A DNA stretch of 64,000 nt, from positions 266,712 to 330,711 of the forward strand of contig CBDDEN010000006.1 of NCBI GenBank assembly GCA_965226925.1, read 5' to 3'. Below the pieces are notes generated by a model. It worked only from the letters and a program-made list of their open reading frames with translations, was not told the origin of the DNA and did not search any database. Shown piece by piece: positions 36,552 through 44,930 of this stretch (the stretch's first letter is position 1; each line of letters begins with the position of its first letter). A program made the translations under genes and the position numbers. Source of the stretch: CBDDCX01 sp965226925 (GTDB lineage: Bacteria > Gemmatimonadota > Gemmatimonadetes > Longimicrobiales > Gaopeijiaceae).

Positions 36552-36997
36552 GAGTTCGTCCCGTCGTCGAGGCTTATCCCCAGCAGCCCCGCAACTTTTC
36601 CCTGCACGTCGATGATCAGGTGTGCCTTCCTGAGCTCATCCTCGAGCCGAGCATTGCGGCGCTCCAGCTTGCGTACCTTCTCATCCAGAGGATTTCGCTC
36701 CGGCTTGCGGCCGCGTTTCTTCGACAGGGCCTTCAGCGACCCGCTATGCGCCGCCTTGCGCCACGTCGTCAGGTGCGACGAGTACAGGCCCTCGCGCCGC
36801 AGGAGCTGGCCCACCTCGCCGGGCTCGGTGCACCGGTCCGCTTCTTCGACGATCCGCAGCTTGTACGACGGACTGAACCGCCGGCGTAGCGGCCTATCTA
36901 CTACCTCCGGGTCCGCAGGAGCTGCCGCGCTTCGCTTGGCCCCCCCGGTTCGAGGGGCACTACCATTCTCTTCCATTCTCTCTCGCAGTCCCAACAT
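36548..36997 (-). CDS. IS-A orfA (copy 3 variant)
   Basis: This 149-residue protein differs from copy 1 orfA at a few positions, for example RTGGAK for GTGEAK near the N-terminus and LEDELRK for LENELRK in the coiled coil. The HTH is unchanged. Confidence 0.88.
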   Translation of the reverse strand: MLGLRERMEENGSAPRTGGAKRSAAAPADPEVVDRPLRRRFSPSYKLRIVEEADRCTEPGEVGQLLRREGLYSSHLTTWRKAAHSGSLKALSKKRGRKPERNPLDEKVRKLERRNARLEDELRKAHLIIDVQGKVAGLLGISLDDGTNS

Positions 36998-37088
36998 GTT
37001 CGTTTTCTCTGCCTTCGCCCTACTCTAATTCTTTGCGTGCTCTGTGTCTCACGTACGTTGGCAGAGAGGGGTTCGAGAGGAGACGCAT

Positions 37089-37514
37089 GCGTGGGTTACG
37101 GTGCAGATCATCGGAAGCTCCTAAACAGCTCGGCAACGTCGCTACGGCATGGGTAACCTAGAAAGCGCACGTTCCGACGGCCAGCGGACGGCACTCCACT
37201 ACATCGGAGAGACTCACCCCAAAAGTCGGCCACGAAGGCGTTGTCCGGACCGAAGTAGAGCTCCTCTCCGCTCGACGCAACCCGATCGGATGGGTGGGCC
37301 GACCGTCAAGATCGCGGGCCCGACTCTCTGATGCGCGGCCTGCGTCACCATTGGCCGGTCATGCCGGCGCTCGCGGGCGGATCGCGCAGGATGCGGCGAT
37401 CCTGCGCTAGAGGACTTGGGTAGGGCGGGGAAGAGCTAGTGTCGGACCCTCCTCGACCATCGTCAAGCAATACGGCTCGGGGGCTGCGCCGTCTTGTGCG
37501 ATTCCGTTGTCCAC
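37089..37514. other. intergenic stretch, no supported gene
   Basis: I see no convincing frame or RNA gene here. The segment separates the truncated USP gene from the VapBC pair and ends in the pair's promoter. Confidence 0.5.
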
Positions 37515-37529
37515 TAGTACATTGTACAT
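37515..37529 (+). promoter_or_regulatory. probable autoregulatory operator of the toxin-antitoxin pair
   Basis: The sequence TAGTACATTGTACAT contains a GTAC-ATT-GTAC palindrome that ends directly before the antitoxin ATG at 37530. Phd/VapB-type antitoxins bind such TGTAC-like palindromes to repress their own operon. The palindrome leaves no room for a Shine-Dalgarno sequence, so translation may be leaderless. Confidence 0.5.
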
Positions 37530-37808
37530 ATGAAACGAGTCACCGCATCCGATGCCCGCAAGAACTGGTTCCGCATCCTCGATGAGGTGGCCGCCGGCGA
37601 GGTGGTGGTTATCGATCGTGGTGGGCGGCGGATCCTGATCACCCGGGAGGCCTCCGCGGTACACGAGCAAGCTGCACCCAGCTACGGTGACCTGATCCGT
37701 GGTCCCCACGCTGATCGCGCGGACAGGTGGGGTTGGAGTTGGGAGGAGAGCGACGGGGAGATCAAGCCTTTGGACTTGGGGGACCGTCAAGTCGGGGAAG
37801 AGACTTGA
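37530..37808 (+). CDS. Phd/YefM/VapB-type antitoxin
   Basis: This 92-residue protein begins MKRVTASDARKNWFRILDEVAAGEVVVIDRGGRRILIT, the usual Phd/YefM DNA-binding fold that dimerises and represses its own promoter. The C-terminal half (YGDLIRGPHADRADRWGW, acidic tail) would wrap around the toxin. The stop overlaps the toxin start as TTGA, ensuring coupled translation. The pair is intact and sits between two IS-A copies, where addiction could help retain the surrounding DNA. Confidence 0.85.
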   Translation: MKRVTASDARKNWFRILDEVAAGEVVVIDRGGRRILITREASAVHEQAAPSYGDLIRGPHADRADRWGWSWEESDGEIKPLDLGDRQVGEET

Positions 37809-38185
37809 AGGTCATCCTCGACACGCACTTCCTCCTCTGGCTGGTGCTGGGCCTGCCGCGCATCGACGAGTTCCCGTGGCTTGAACGGTATCGCCCCTGG
37901 GGCGTGTCTCCGATCTCCCTCCTCGAAATCTCGTTTCTTGCCGAGGTGGGTCGACTAGAGGTGCGGCAACCAGAGTTCATGGAGGCCATCGCCCGTGACA
38001 CGCGCTTCGTCGTTGACGAGGTGGGGCTCGTGGCGCTCGTCGAGAAGGCGGTGGCGTTGCGCTGGACGCGCGATCCGTTCGATCGCCTGCTGGCGGCCCA
38101 TAGCGAGGCCAGGCGCATCCCGCTCTGCACCGTGGACCAGCGCATCAGGGCCGAGCATCGGTTGGTGGTTTCCGAACTGAGGTAG
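37805..38185 (+). CDS. vapC: PIN-domain toxin (VapC-type RNase)
   Basis: This 126-residue PIN-fold ribonuclease would cleave tRNA or rRNA when freed from its antitoxin. Catalytic acidic residues are visible: Asp in VILDTHFLLW, Glu in SPISLLEISFL, and Asp in TRDPFDRLLAAH with a following Asp in TVDQRIRAE. Its length is standard. The TTG start at 37805 overlaps the antitoxin stop. A longer in-frame start exists inside the antitoxin gene but would not give a PIN N-terminus. Confidence 0.88.
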   Translation: MKVILDTHFLLWLVLGLPRIDEFPWLERYRPWGVSPISLLEISFLAEVGRLEVRQPEFMEAIARDTRFVVDEVGLVALVEKAVALRWTRDPFDRLLAAHSEARRIPLCTVDQRIRAEHRLVVSELR

Positions 38186-38272
38186 GGGTCCACGCCTCTC
38201 CCGCTGGAAGGCTATTTCCTCGACTCAAGCTGTTGAGCCGAGGTCCGGAGGCCATTACGTTTCCCGACTGCA

Positions 38273-38346
<74 letters not shown>

Positions 38347-38358
38347 CTTTGTAAGAAT

Positions 38359-38390
38359 AAGCCCCGACGCCAGTTACGGTGTCGGGGCTT
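38359..38390 (+). terminator. stem-loop after tRNA-Ile
   Basis: AAGCCCCGAC (38359-38368) and GTCGGGGCTT (38381-38390) form a perfect 10-bp stem with a 12-base loop. It is positioned 12 bases after the tRNA, as expected of a transcription terminator. No strong T-run follows, so termination could be partial or Rho-assisted. Confidence 0.65.
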
Positions 38391-38541
38391 CTCGCTGGGA
38401 TAGTGGGCGTGTCCCGAACGTTTTGAGCGCAAGGCGGTTTGCGGTGGCTTTACGACTGCTAAGTAGGATTACGTATGCCCCTCTGTCCGCTGTGACTGCA
38501 TGCTCCTCTCACACATTTCAAGTCCGCCTTTGGAGGAGATC

Positions 38542-38558
38542 ATGAAGCGCACCCCACG
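38542..38558 (+). pseudogene. start of an unknown gene cut off by IS-A copy 4
   Basis: A strong ribosome site (GGAGGAG at 38532-38538) precedes ATG 38542, which opens MKRTPR before the element begins at 38559. The sequence after the element (CTCTACATGTTTGGGTACATG...) does not share a target duplication, so the rest of this gene was probably deleted. Identity is unknown. Confidence 0.4.
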
Positions 38559-38596
38559 GAACCTGTCAACGACAATGGGACACTCTACGGGATTAA

Positions 38597-39604
38597 TTAA
38601 AGAGCAATTTCCTGTGTGGAGAGGGGTGTGGTGGGAGGATTGATCCAGACGGCCTCCGGGAGCGGTTTGGGTTTGGGAACGCCTCTGACGAAGCGTTCGG
38701 GATGGGTGGTCCATGCCGTGTTGAGCACGGTTGTCCTGCGGGCGATAACGTTGTCGGCGCGCCCGAAGTGCACTTGTTCGGGGGTCAGCATCGAGATGCC
38801 CCCGTGCCTGTGCTCGGCATTGTACCAACGGAAGAACGATCGACAGAAGGTCTTGGCCTGGCCCTGGTCTCCGAACCGTCCGGGAAACGAGGGATGGTAC
38901 TTCAAGGTCTTGAACTGAGCCTCGGAGAACGGATTGTCATCCGAGACCTGAGGCCGGCTCAACGAGCGGGTCACGCCGAGGTCAGCGAGAAGTTGAGCGG
39001 TGCATTGGCTCGTCATTGGAGCTCCCCGATCCGAGTGCAGGGTCAGGACCCGGGGCTGGACGCCATGCTTCAGGCAGCTCTGCTGGATCAACCGGCCGGC
39101 CAGGGCCGAGTTCTCCCGGTCCGCCACCATCCAGCCCACGACGTAGCGGCTGTAGATGTCCAGGATCACGTACAGGTAGTAGTAGCTCCACTTCTTCGGC
39201 CCCAGCAGCCGCGTGATGTCCCAGGACCACACCTGGTTCGGCGCCGTGGCCATCAACTCGGGCTTCTTGTACTCGGGATGGGTGCGCTGCGCCCGGCGTT
39301 CCTGAACCGGCACCTCGGAGGCCAGAACACGATACATCGTGCGTTCGCTGCACAGGTAGACCTCTTCGTCGAGCAGCGTGGCCACCACCTCGGCGGGTGA
39401 GCGGTCCACGAACCGCTCCGAACACAGCGTGTCGAAGACCTCGCCTCGTTCCGTCTCGCTCAATGCCCGGGCGGGCGTCGGGCGGGGCTGCCGTTGCCCG
39501 GTCGATGGGCCTCGACGACGGTACAACGTCGATCGGCAGACCTCGAGGGCCGCGCACGCCGGTTTTACACCGACGTGCTTAGCCAGCTCATCGGCCGCCT
39601 TCAA
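38597..39604 (-). CDS. IS-A orfB transposase (copy 4)
   Basis: The 335-residue protein is identical to the copy 3 variant, with an intact catalytic triad. Confidence 0.9.
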   Translation of the reverse strand: MKAADELAKHVGVKPACAALEVCRSTLYRRRGPSTGQRQPRPTPARALSETERGEVFDTLCSERFVDRSPAEVVATLLDEEVYLCSERTMYRVLASEVPVQERRAQRTHPEYKKPELMATAPNQVWSWDITRLLGPKKWSYYYLYVILDIYSRYVVGWMVADRENSALAGRLIQQSCLKHGVQPRVLTLHSDRGAPMTSQCTAQLLADLGVTRSLSRPQVSDDNPFSEAQFKTLKYHPSFPGRFGDQGQAKTFCRSFFRWYNAEHRHGGISMLTPEQVHFGRADNVIARRTTVLNTAWTTHPERFVRGVPKPKPLPEAVWINPPTTPLSTQEIAL

Positions 39605-40050
39605 GAGTTCGTCCCGTCGTCGAGGCTTATCCCCAGCAGCCCCGCAACTTTTCCCTGCACGTCGATGATCAGGTGTGCCTTCCTGAGCTCATCCTCGAGC
39701 CGAGCATTGCGGCGCTCCAGCTTGCGTACCTTCTCATCCAGAGGATTTCGCTCCGGCTTGCGGCCGCGTTTCTTCGACAGGGCCTTCAGCGACCCGCTAT
39801 GCGCCGCCTTGCGCCACGTCGTCAGGTGCGACGAGTACAGGCCCTCGCGCCGCAGGAGCTGGCCCACCTCGCCGGGCTCGGTGCACCGGTCCGCTTCTTC
39901 GACGATCCGCAGCTTGTACGACGGACTGAACCGCCGTCGTAGCGGCCTATCTACTACCTCCGGGTCCGCAGGAGCTGCCGCGCTTCGCTTGGCCCCCCCG
40001 GTTCGAGGGGCACTACCATTCTCTTCCATTCTCTCTCGCAGTCCCAACAT
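39601..40050 (-). CDS. IS-A orfA (copy 4)
   Basis: The 149-residue protein is identical to orfA of copy 3. One or more silent nucleotide differences exist between the copies near 36884/39937 (CCGGCG against CCGTCG). Confidence 0.88.
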   Translation of the reverse strand: MLGLRERMEENGSAPRTGGAKRSAAAPADPEVVDRPLRRRFSPSYKLRIVEEADRCTEPGEVGQLLRREGLYSSHLTTWRKAAHSGSLKALSKKRGRKPERNPLDEKVRKLERRNARLEDELRKAHLIIDVQGKVAGLLGISLDDGTNS

Positions 40051-40123
40051 GTTCGTTTTCTCTGCCTTCGCCCTACTCTAATTCTTTGCGTGCTCTGTGT
40101 CTCACGTACGTTGGCAGAGAGGG

Positions 40124-40492
40124 GGGGGGCTCTACATGTTTGGGTACATGTTTACGCTGATCACGGGCGTAAGAATGGCGAGGACCGCGGTGGGCTGCGG
40201 CGTTCCCTGGCGAGCCTGTTCCAACGAGGGCACACGAGCCTCTACGGACCACCTCCTGTTTCCATAGGTTCCGGATTCGCCGTTGAAGGCGGTGTCTCGT
40301 GCTCCCTTCTCGTGGTTCGTTGGTCGGGAATGCGTGACGAGGGCAGGTTCGGCTTGCTCCGGTGGACGGTGCGGCGTGTTACGCTGGCCGAGCGGATGGC
40401 TAGGCTTCAGGAAGCGCATGGCGGAGCTCGCGAACAAGCAATGCCCGGCGGAAAAGGGACTGCCGTCGTGCTCTCCGCGAGGCCCCTGAGGC
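40124..40492. other. stretch between IS-A copy 4 and an IS-B end, nothing recognised
   Basis: A short hydrophobic frame (LYMFGYMFTLITGVRMA) directly after the element could be the tail of a membrane protein. It is too short to identify. No other feature is supported. Confidence 0.4.
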
Positions 40493-40596
40493 GATTAAGC
40501 CGTCGCGCCCTGGTTCCTGAGGATGCCCGTCCTTCACGGCCCTCCACAGGTGCTGGGACTAACATAGGATGTGGTACCACTCTTGGGGGCAGGTCA
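40493..40596 (-). mobile_element. IS-B terminal remnant, inverted relative to the 43.4-kb copy
   Basis: The sequence CTGAGGCGATTAAGC through GGGGGCAGGTCA is the reverse complement of the left end of the IS-B copy at 43389, with a small internal gap. Only about 104 bases remain. Together with the 43389 end it brackets 40597-43388 as an inverted pair of IS termini. Confidence 0.8.
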
Positions 40597-40975
40597 GGTA
40601 GCGCGCGACGAACACGTCATCATCCGCCAGACGGCTCAGCAGCGCCCGGTATGGTGTCCATTCGATGTGCATGCGCTCGCCGTACCGCCTGGTCCGGTCC
40701 GAATACACCATGATCCACCTCGGCTTAGTGTCTCCGGGCATTACCGACTCCGGCCACGACACCCTGAAGTGGATGATCCGGCCGAGAACCGTTTTCAGCT
40801 TGTATGCGCGATCGTGCATGGCCGGCACCGTCAAGTCGTCGATGCCCAGGTATTCCAGGATCCTCCTCGTCAGCGCGGCCGTGGTGACGGCGTAACTCTC
40901 GAACAAACGCCCTGGCTGATCTGGAAAACGTTGCAGTTCGTCGGCCAGGTGTTCCCGGAACATCGTCAGCATCAT
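40559..40975 (-). CDS. hypothetical protein, C-terminus replaced by IS-B end
   Basis: This 138-residue frame starts at ATG 40975 (MMLTMFREHLADELQRFPDQP). It reads YLGIDDLTVPAMHDRAYKLKTVLGRIIHFRVSW and DRTRRYGERMHIEWTPYRALLSRLADDDVF. I do not recognise the family. The last 12 or so codons (TCPQEWYHILC) are read from the IS-B end, so the native tail is missing. Composition and codon use look like a real gene. It may belong with the unknown gene at 41328-42214, since both face the same way within the IS-bounded segment. Confidence 0.5.
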   Translation of the reverse strand: MMLTMFREHLADELQRFPDQPGRLFESYAVTTAALTRRILEYLGIDDLTVPAMHDRAYKLKTVLGRIIHFRVSWPESVMPGDTKPRWIMVYSDRTRRYGERMHIEWTPYRALLSRLADDDVFVARYLTCPQEWYHILC

Positions 40976-41327
40976 CTCTGGAACCCCACCTGTAGCGGAC
41001 TAGGCATCTATCCCCGTGGGCGAGTGAGCCGCAACCACGAAACCTCTTTCCCCAGCGCCGCAGCCACGTTGCGCTCGGCAACAACTACTTAGCCTCTCCT
41101 TAACACTGTTGTCGTTGCTTTTTTCAGGAACCGGCTCTCAGACTTCCCGACTGCTCGACCAGCGGGCCAGTTCACAAGCATGGAAGGCGTCCGCTATCGC
41201 GCAGAAGAACGTTACAGGCAAGAAAACGCTCTCCGTCGGCATGGCCTGTGCTGTAGCTGCGGAGGGTCTGCCGACCGTTGTCGTCGACCTGATCCCCAAG
41301 CCTCTGCCGCCAGCTGCGCCGACCGAC

Positions 41328-42214
41328 TCACGCCTGTACCACAGCTTCTTCTTCGATCTGCACCGGATTCCAGACTCGACTCGGCTCGGGTACCTGGATG
41401 CCCGTGTCGTGGAACTCCCCGCCCAAACCCATCGGTTCTATATCCGCCCCGCCGAACTCACCGCCGCCAATGAGCGCATAGTCCGCCACGCCCCGATCGC
41501 TGAAGCCGAGAAAACTGCCCCATTTCTCCTCTTCAATTTGGCAGCCGGTTCTGTACTGTTCAAGCAGGTAGGACGCGACCATTATGGCCACTACGTGCGG
41601 ATACGTCGTGTAACCGAAGTGGACCCGTTCCATGTCCCGTGCAGAAACCTCCTTCCCGATGTCCACGTGCACGGCCTCCTTATTGGCGATGAACTTCAAA
41701 GTGTCCAGCAGGTATACTCACGTCCGTCAACTCTGAGCAGCCGCTGCTTTAACCATGGTTCAAGAGTCATCCGCTGCGCCTGCGTGTCGAACAGCGGGCC
41801 AAAGATCCACTTCTTCTCGGTCCTGTTGAACTTCAGACCGTGCAGCGGATGCACGACGACGCGCCAAATCCGCGTCGCAACCATCTGGGGCAACGGGCCG
41901 TCCCGAGTCCCCGGAGCAACTTGCAACGAGAACTCGTTCTCGTAGACGTCTCCCGCCAGACTCTCACTCTTGAATAGTGGGTGAAATCTCGGCCGATGAA
42001 GAACGCGATGGACCAGGGGTGTGCCGTCAAAGAGTAGCTTGCGCAACTCCACCGATACCTTCCGCCCCACCGTACGCATTCCACCGACGGAGCCTTGGCT
42101 CAGCATCGCCAACGCGCCGTGCATGTCGTCCATCCCTTCGCAGAAAAGGCGCAGGGCTTTGGCGTTCTGCTGCGGTTTCGGGTTCCAAGCCGTGGCGGCA
42201 CCTCCTGAGTCCAT
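41328..42214 (-). pseudogene. unknown protein of about 295 residues, frameshifted
   Basis: The upstream frame starts at ATG 42214 (MDSGGAATAWNPKPQQN), with GGAGAA 8 bases before it. It runs through RTVGRKVSVELRKLLFDG and EPWLKQRLLRVDGREYT. At about 41715 the protein continues in another frame as LLDTLKFIANKEAVHVDIGKE, then YTTYPHVVAIMVASYLLEQY and a C-terminal half ending EEEAVVQA. The joint REYT-LLDTLKFIANKE makes one continuous domain, so a single-base change split one gene. The NKExxHVD motif is reminiscent of uncharacterised families, but I cannot name it. Confidence 0.55.
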
Positions 42215-42419
42215 TCTGTTCTCCGTCTCAAGGCGGTCCCATCCGACCGGGCACACAACGGTTCCGGCCACGCGTTGTCACTACACTCTCCCGACCGGTA
42301 GTAGCCATCGCCGCAGTCGGCCCCCACCGTGCCGAATCTAGGTGACTCGCCACTTCTGTAAACTGCAGCGGGACAGTTCTCTGGACACGAATCGGCTTAC
42401 CGCCTACCCAGCTACGCAG

Positions 42420-42890
42420 TCATCTACAAGAATGCAGGAAGTCCTCCTCAACGTGGCCTCCGACGCCCGCCTTGGGCCTCCCGTTCCCGTTGTAGCCGTT
42501 CTCCCACGGGCTGCCCGGCTCGCTCTTCGCTATGGTCTCCTCACCGGCCACCAACTCGACCGCGATGGACTGGCATTCGATGATTCCCGCGCCTCTCAGC
42601 CGGTCTAACGCGGCCGCCCAGCGAGTTGTCGTGTGGCCCGTCGGATTCGGTCCCCCGTGCGCCAAAATCGCCAGGAGCGGAGCGGGCAACCAGCGGTAGC
42701 GCGTCTCCTCCAAGGCGCGCACCGCATCGGAGCTCCCGGTCCATTCCACGCCGTCGATCAGGTCACGTTCCACGAGTTCCGACGCCAGCCTAACCGCTGT
42801 CATATCGACAAGGACCCCTGCCAGACCTGTATTGCTCACGATGGCGATCACCGAATACGTTGCGTGAGCATCGATTCCTGCGACAAACAT
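42420..42890 (-). pseudogene. composite remnant: IS110-like N-terminus joined to an IS3-type fragment
   Basis: The frame from ATG 42890 begins MFVAGIDAHATYSVIAIVSNTG, like the first strand of an IS110 RuvC-type domain. It continues into unrecognised sequence (TAVRLASELVERDLIDGVEWTG, RYRWLPAPLLAILAHGG). Near the end it contains SEPGSPWENGYN, which is the catalytic-Glu segment of the IS-B transposase (IEPGSPWENGYNESFNG) for only about 36 bases. The result is a scrambled non-functional frame. Confidence 0.5.
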
Positions 42891-43019
42891 GGCTGGCCTC
42901 CTTGGGTTGGGTGCCGCAGGCCTTTTGAGCAAGATCAGCGTAACGCCCCGCTCGAGTGAGGTCAGCCTTTCGCCTTATTAAGATCAGAATCGGGAGGAAC
43001 ACCCTTCGAACTCTGCGAA

Positions 43020-43391
43020 ATGGGGAATATGGAACTCATCGAAATCCGCCGGACAATCCTTACCGCAATCGCCGCCGACGACTACCTCGTCCAGCTCCTC
43101 GTTCTAAAGGGCGGGAACGCTCTGGAGCTCGTGCACCACATTGGCTCGCGGGCTTCCGTCGATCTCGACTTTTCGATTGCCACCGACTTCGATGATCCAG
43201 CGGAAGCCGAGCGTCGTCTCTCGAGCTCCCTCGTGGATCGGTTTGATGCTGCTGGGTACCACTTGGTCGATTTTTCGTTTGGTCCGCGCCCGACGGGCAG
43301 GACGCGTGGTACGCCTTGGGGTGGGTATAGCGCCTATTTCAAGCTGATCGACCACGAGCTGAGAGCGTCACTCAAAGGCGCATTGGATTGA
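43020..43391 (+). CDS. AbiEii-like nucleotidyltransferase toxin, C-terminally truncated by IS-B
   Basis: The frame encodes the N-terminal third of an AbiEii/COG2253 protein, the toxin of type IV AbiE abortive-infection systems that adds nucleotides to tRNA. LVLKGGNALELVHHIGSRASVDLDFSIA contains the conserved GG-x-A and the R-x-S-x-D-x-D-F metal motif. After SLKGALD the sequence enters the IS-B end at 43389 and stops, so about 150 residues are missing. No AbiEi antitoxin gene is seen upstream. The ATG at 43020 is used; ATG 43029 is also possible. Confidence 0.75.
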   Translation: MGNMELIEIRRTILTAIAADDYLVQLLVLKGGNALELVHHIGSRASVDLDFSIATDFDDPAEAERRLSSSLVDRFDAAGYHLVDFSFGPRPTGRTRGTPWGGYSAYFKLIDHELRASLKGALD

Positions 43392-43464
43392 CCTGCCCCC
43401 AAGAGCGGTACCACATCCTATGTTAGTCCCAGCACCTGTGGAGGGCCGTGAAGGACGGGCATCC

Positions 43465-44184
43465 TCAGGAACCAGGGCGAGGGCTTAATCGCCTCAGTGC
43501 AGGGGCCGGGGGAAAGCCGCCGCAGGCGCTGTGGGGTCGGACGGTATTGTACTCGCGCCTCCATTGCTCGACCAGCACGGCCGCCTCCGCCAACGAGCAG
43601 AAGATCTCCCCGTTCAACAGCTCGTCCCTGAGCTTGCCGTTGAAGCTCTCGTTGTAGCCGTTCTCCCACGGGCTGCCCGGCTCGATAAAGAGCGTCTCGA
43701 CGCCCACGCGCCCCAACCACCGCCGCACGAGCTTCGCGGTGAACTCCGGTCCGTTGTCCGACCTCAGATACTCGGGAGGCCCGTGTCGGACGAACAGATC
43801 GGCCAGCACCTCGAGCACGTCGTGCGAGCGGATCTTGCGAGCCACCACGATCGCCAGGCACTCCCTCGTGTGCTCGTCCAGCACTGTCAGCAGCTTCAGC
43901 GCACGCCCGTCGTGCGTCCTCGAGGCCACGAAATCGTACGACCAGACGTGGCCCCGGTACAGCGGCCTCAGCCGGATGCACGATCCGTCGTTGAGCCACA
44001 GCCGACCTCGCTTCGGCTGCCGCTCCGGGACCTTCAGCCCCTCCTGCCTCCAGATCCGCTCCACCCGCTTGTGCTTCACCCCCCAGCCCTCGATGCGGAG
44101 CATGTCCGTGACGCGTCGGTAGCCGTAGCGGCCGAATCGACTCGCGAGTCGCACGATATCACCTCGGAGCGCCCCCTTCGTCAC
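43465..44184 (-). pseudogene. IS-B orfB transposase, 5' frameshifted
   Basis: The 239 readable residues include the DDE core: Asp in WSYDFVASRTHDG, Asp in YLRSDNGPEFTAK, and Glu in SPWENGYNESFNGK. Compared with the intact copy at 49757, the N-terminal LSPERRRRCV segment lies in another frame upstream of 44184. The copy is therefore defective. Confidence 0.8.
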
Positions 44185-44307
44185 TCGCCACTTTCCTCAC
44201 CCGGCGCTGGGCCGTGCGTGGCTGCCCGAGCACCCGGCACGCTCTCCTCTCCGACGCCCCGAGCTGCTGACGTACACGCACCACACAACGTCGTCGGCGC
44301 TCGGGGC

Positions 44308-44588
44308 TCAGAAGTTTCCCTCGGCCGCTTCCTCCAGGATCAGCTTGTCCAGTGTCAAGTCCGCCACTGCTCGCTTCAGGCGCCCGTTCTCGCGCTCGAG
44401 CTCCTTCAGGCGCCGTGCCCCTGGCTCACCTTCATCCCGCCGTACTCCCGCCTCCACCGGTAGTACGTCTGCTCGGTGATGCCGAGCTCCCGGCTGATCA
44501 GCTTCACGGATTTGCCGCGGGCCAGACCGACCTCTGCCTCCCGCAGTGCAGTGATGATCTGCTCCGGAGTGTGTCGCTTCCTTCCCAT
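44308..44588 (-). pseudogene. IS-B orfA, frameshifted
   Basis: ATG 44588 gives MGRKRHTPEQIITALREAEVGLARGK and an HTH (KLISRELGITEQTYYRWR), then stops at KVSQGHGA. The coiled-coil half (RRLKELERENGRLKRAVADLTLDKL) is in another frame. The same shift is present in the partial copy at 54193, so it predates their separation. Confidence 0.8.
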
Positions 44589-44789
44589 CCTGACCTCCTC
44601 GCTGAAAAGCTTCAGACCAGGTCGATCCTAACATTGCACCTGGTCTCGTTTCAGGGGGTCAGGTCAGGTTTGCCCGCTAGGGCCAATCCACGCCGGACCT
44701 GTCGCGGGCCTCGCGGTTTCGCCTATACAGAATGGGTCCTCGACGAGGCCGAGACCGCGGGCCGGGCGGCCGCGGACACCGTCCGGGGC

Positions 44790-44930
44790 GATCCGTGAAC
44801 CGGCGCCGGACCCGCTCGGGCGCGCCGGCGTCTTCGAGAGCCAGGACCCGAGCTTGTCCGCGTACGCGAAGATGGCCGGCAGTCCGCCGGGATGAATGAA
44901 GAGCAACCGGCTACCCGCGGCGCTGCACCC
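44790..44930 (-). pseudogene. possible PLP-enzyme C-terminal fragment (D-cysteine desulfhydrase/ACC deaminase-like)
   Basis: The minus-strand frame reads GSRLLFIHPGGLPAIFAYADKLG, close to the C-terminal VLFxHTGGxPxLFAY motif of D-cysteine desulfhydrases. Nothing of the rest of the enzyme is recognisable on either side. This is an assignment from a single short motif. Confidence 0.4.

Larger units (their letters stand above)
35506..37070 (-). mobile_element. IS-A copy 3, 1,565 bp
   Basis: Complete copy flanked by GTTCG (35501-35505 and 37071-37075). It differs from copies 1 and 2 mainly in the left 400 bases (orfB C-terminus) and in scattered orfA changes. It is almost identical to copy 4. 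Confidence 0.93.
34874..37088 (-). pseudogene. USP-domain protein, split near its N-terminus by IS-A copy 3
   Basis: The main part (34874-35505) encodes IEPLARTGVPVTSHVTPSQ, then GIVSAIEVSRAALLYLGWPEP, TRHILVYRPGG-like and ADLIVLGASLGGERGLIGL segments. This is a universal-stress-type domain such as those at the C-terminus of amino-acid permeases. Excision of the element and one GTTCG repeat joins it to 37071-37088, giving MRLLSNRVIEPLAR from an ATG at 37088. Sequence upstream of that ATG shows no transporter, so either this short form is native or the permease part was lost earlier. Confidence 0.65.
38559..40123 (-). mobile_element. IS-A copy 4, 1,565 bp, without target duplication
   Basis: Complete copy nearly identical to copy 3. 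The flanks are CCACG (38554-38558) and GGGGG (40124-40128), so there is no matching 5-bp repeat, unlike copies 1-3. A deletion or inter-IS recombination has replaced one flank. Confidence 0.92.
43389..44666 (-). mobile_element. IS-B copy, IS3-family element, 1,278 bp, degraded
   Basis: Ends are TGACCTGCCCCC (43389) and the inverted TGACCTGACCCCC (44666). It carries orfB and orfA on the minus strand, both frameshifted. No clear target duplication is visible next to the truncated AbiEii gene. Confidence 0.85.
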
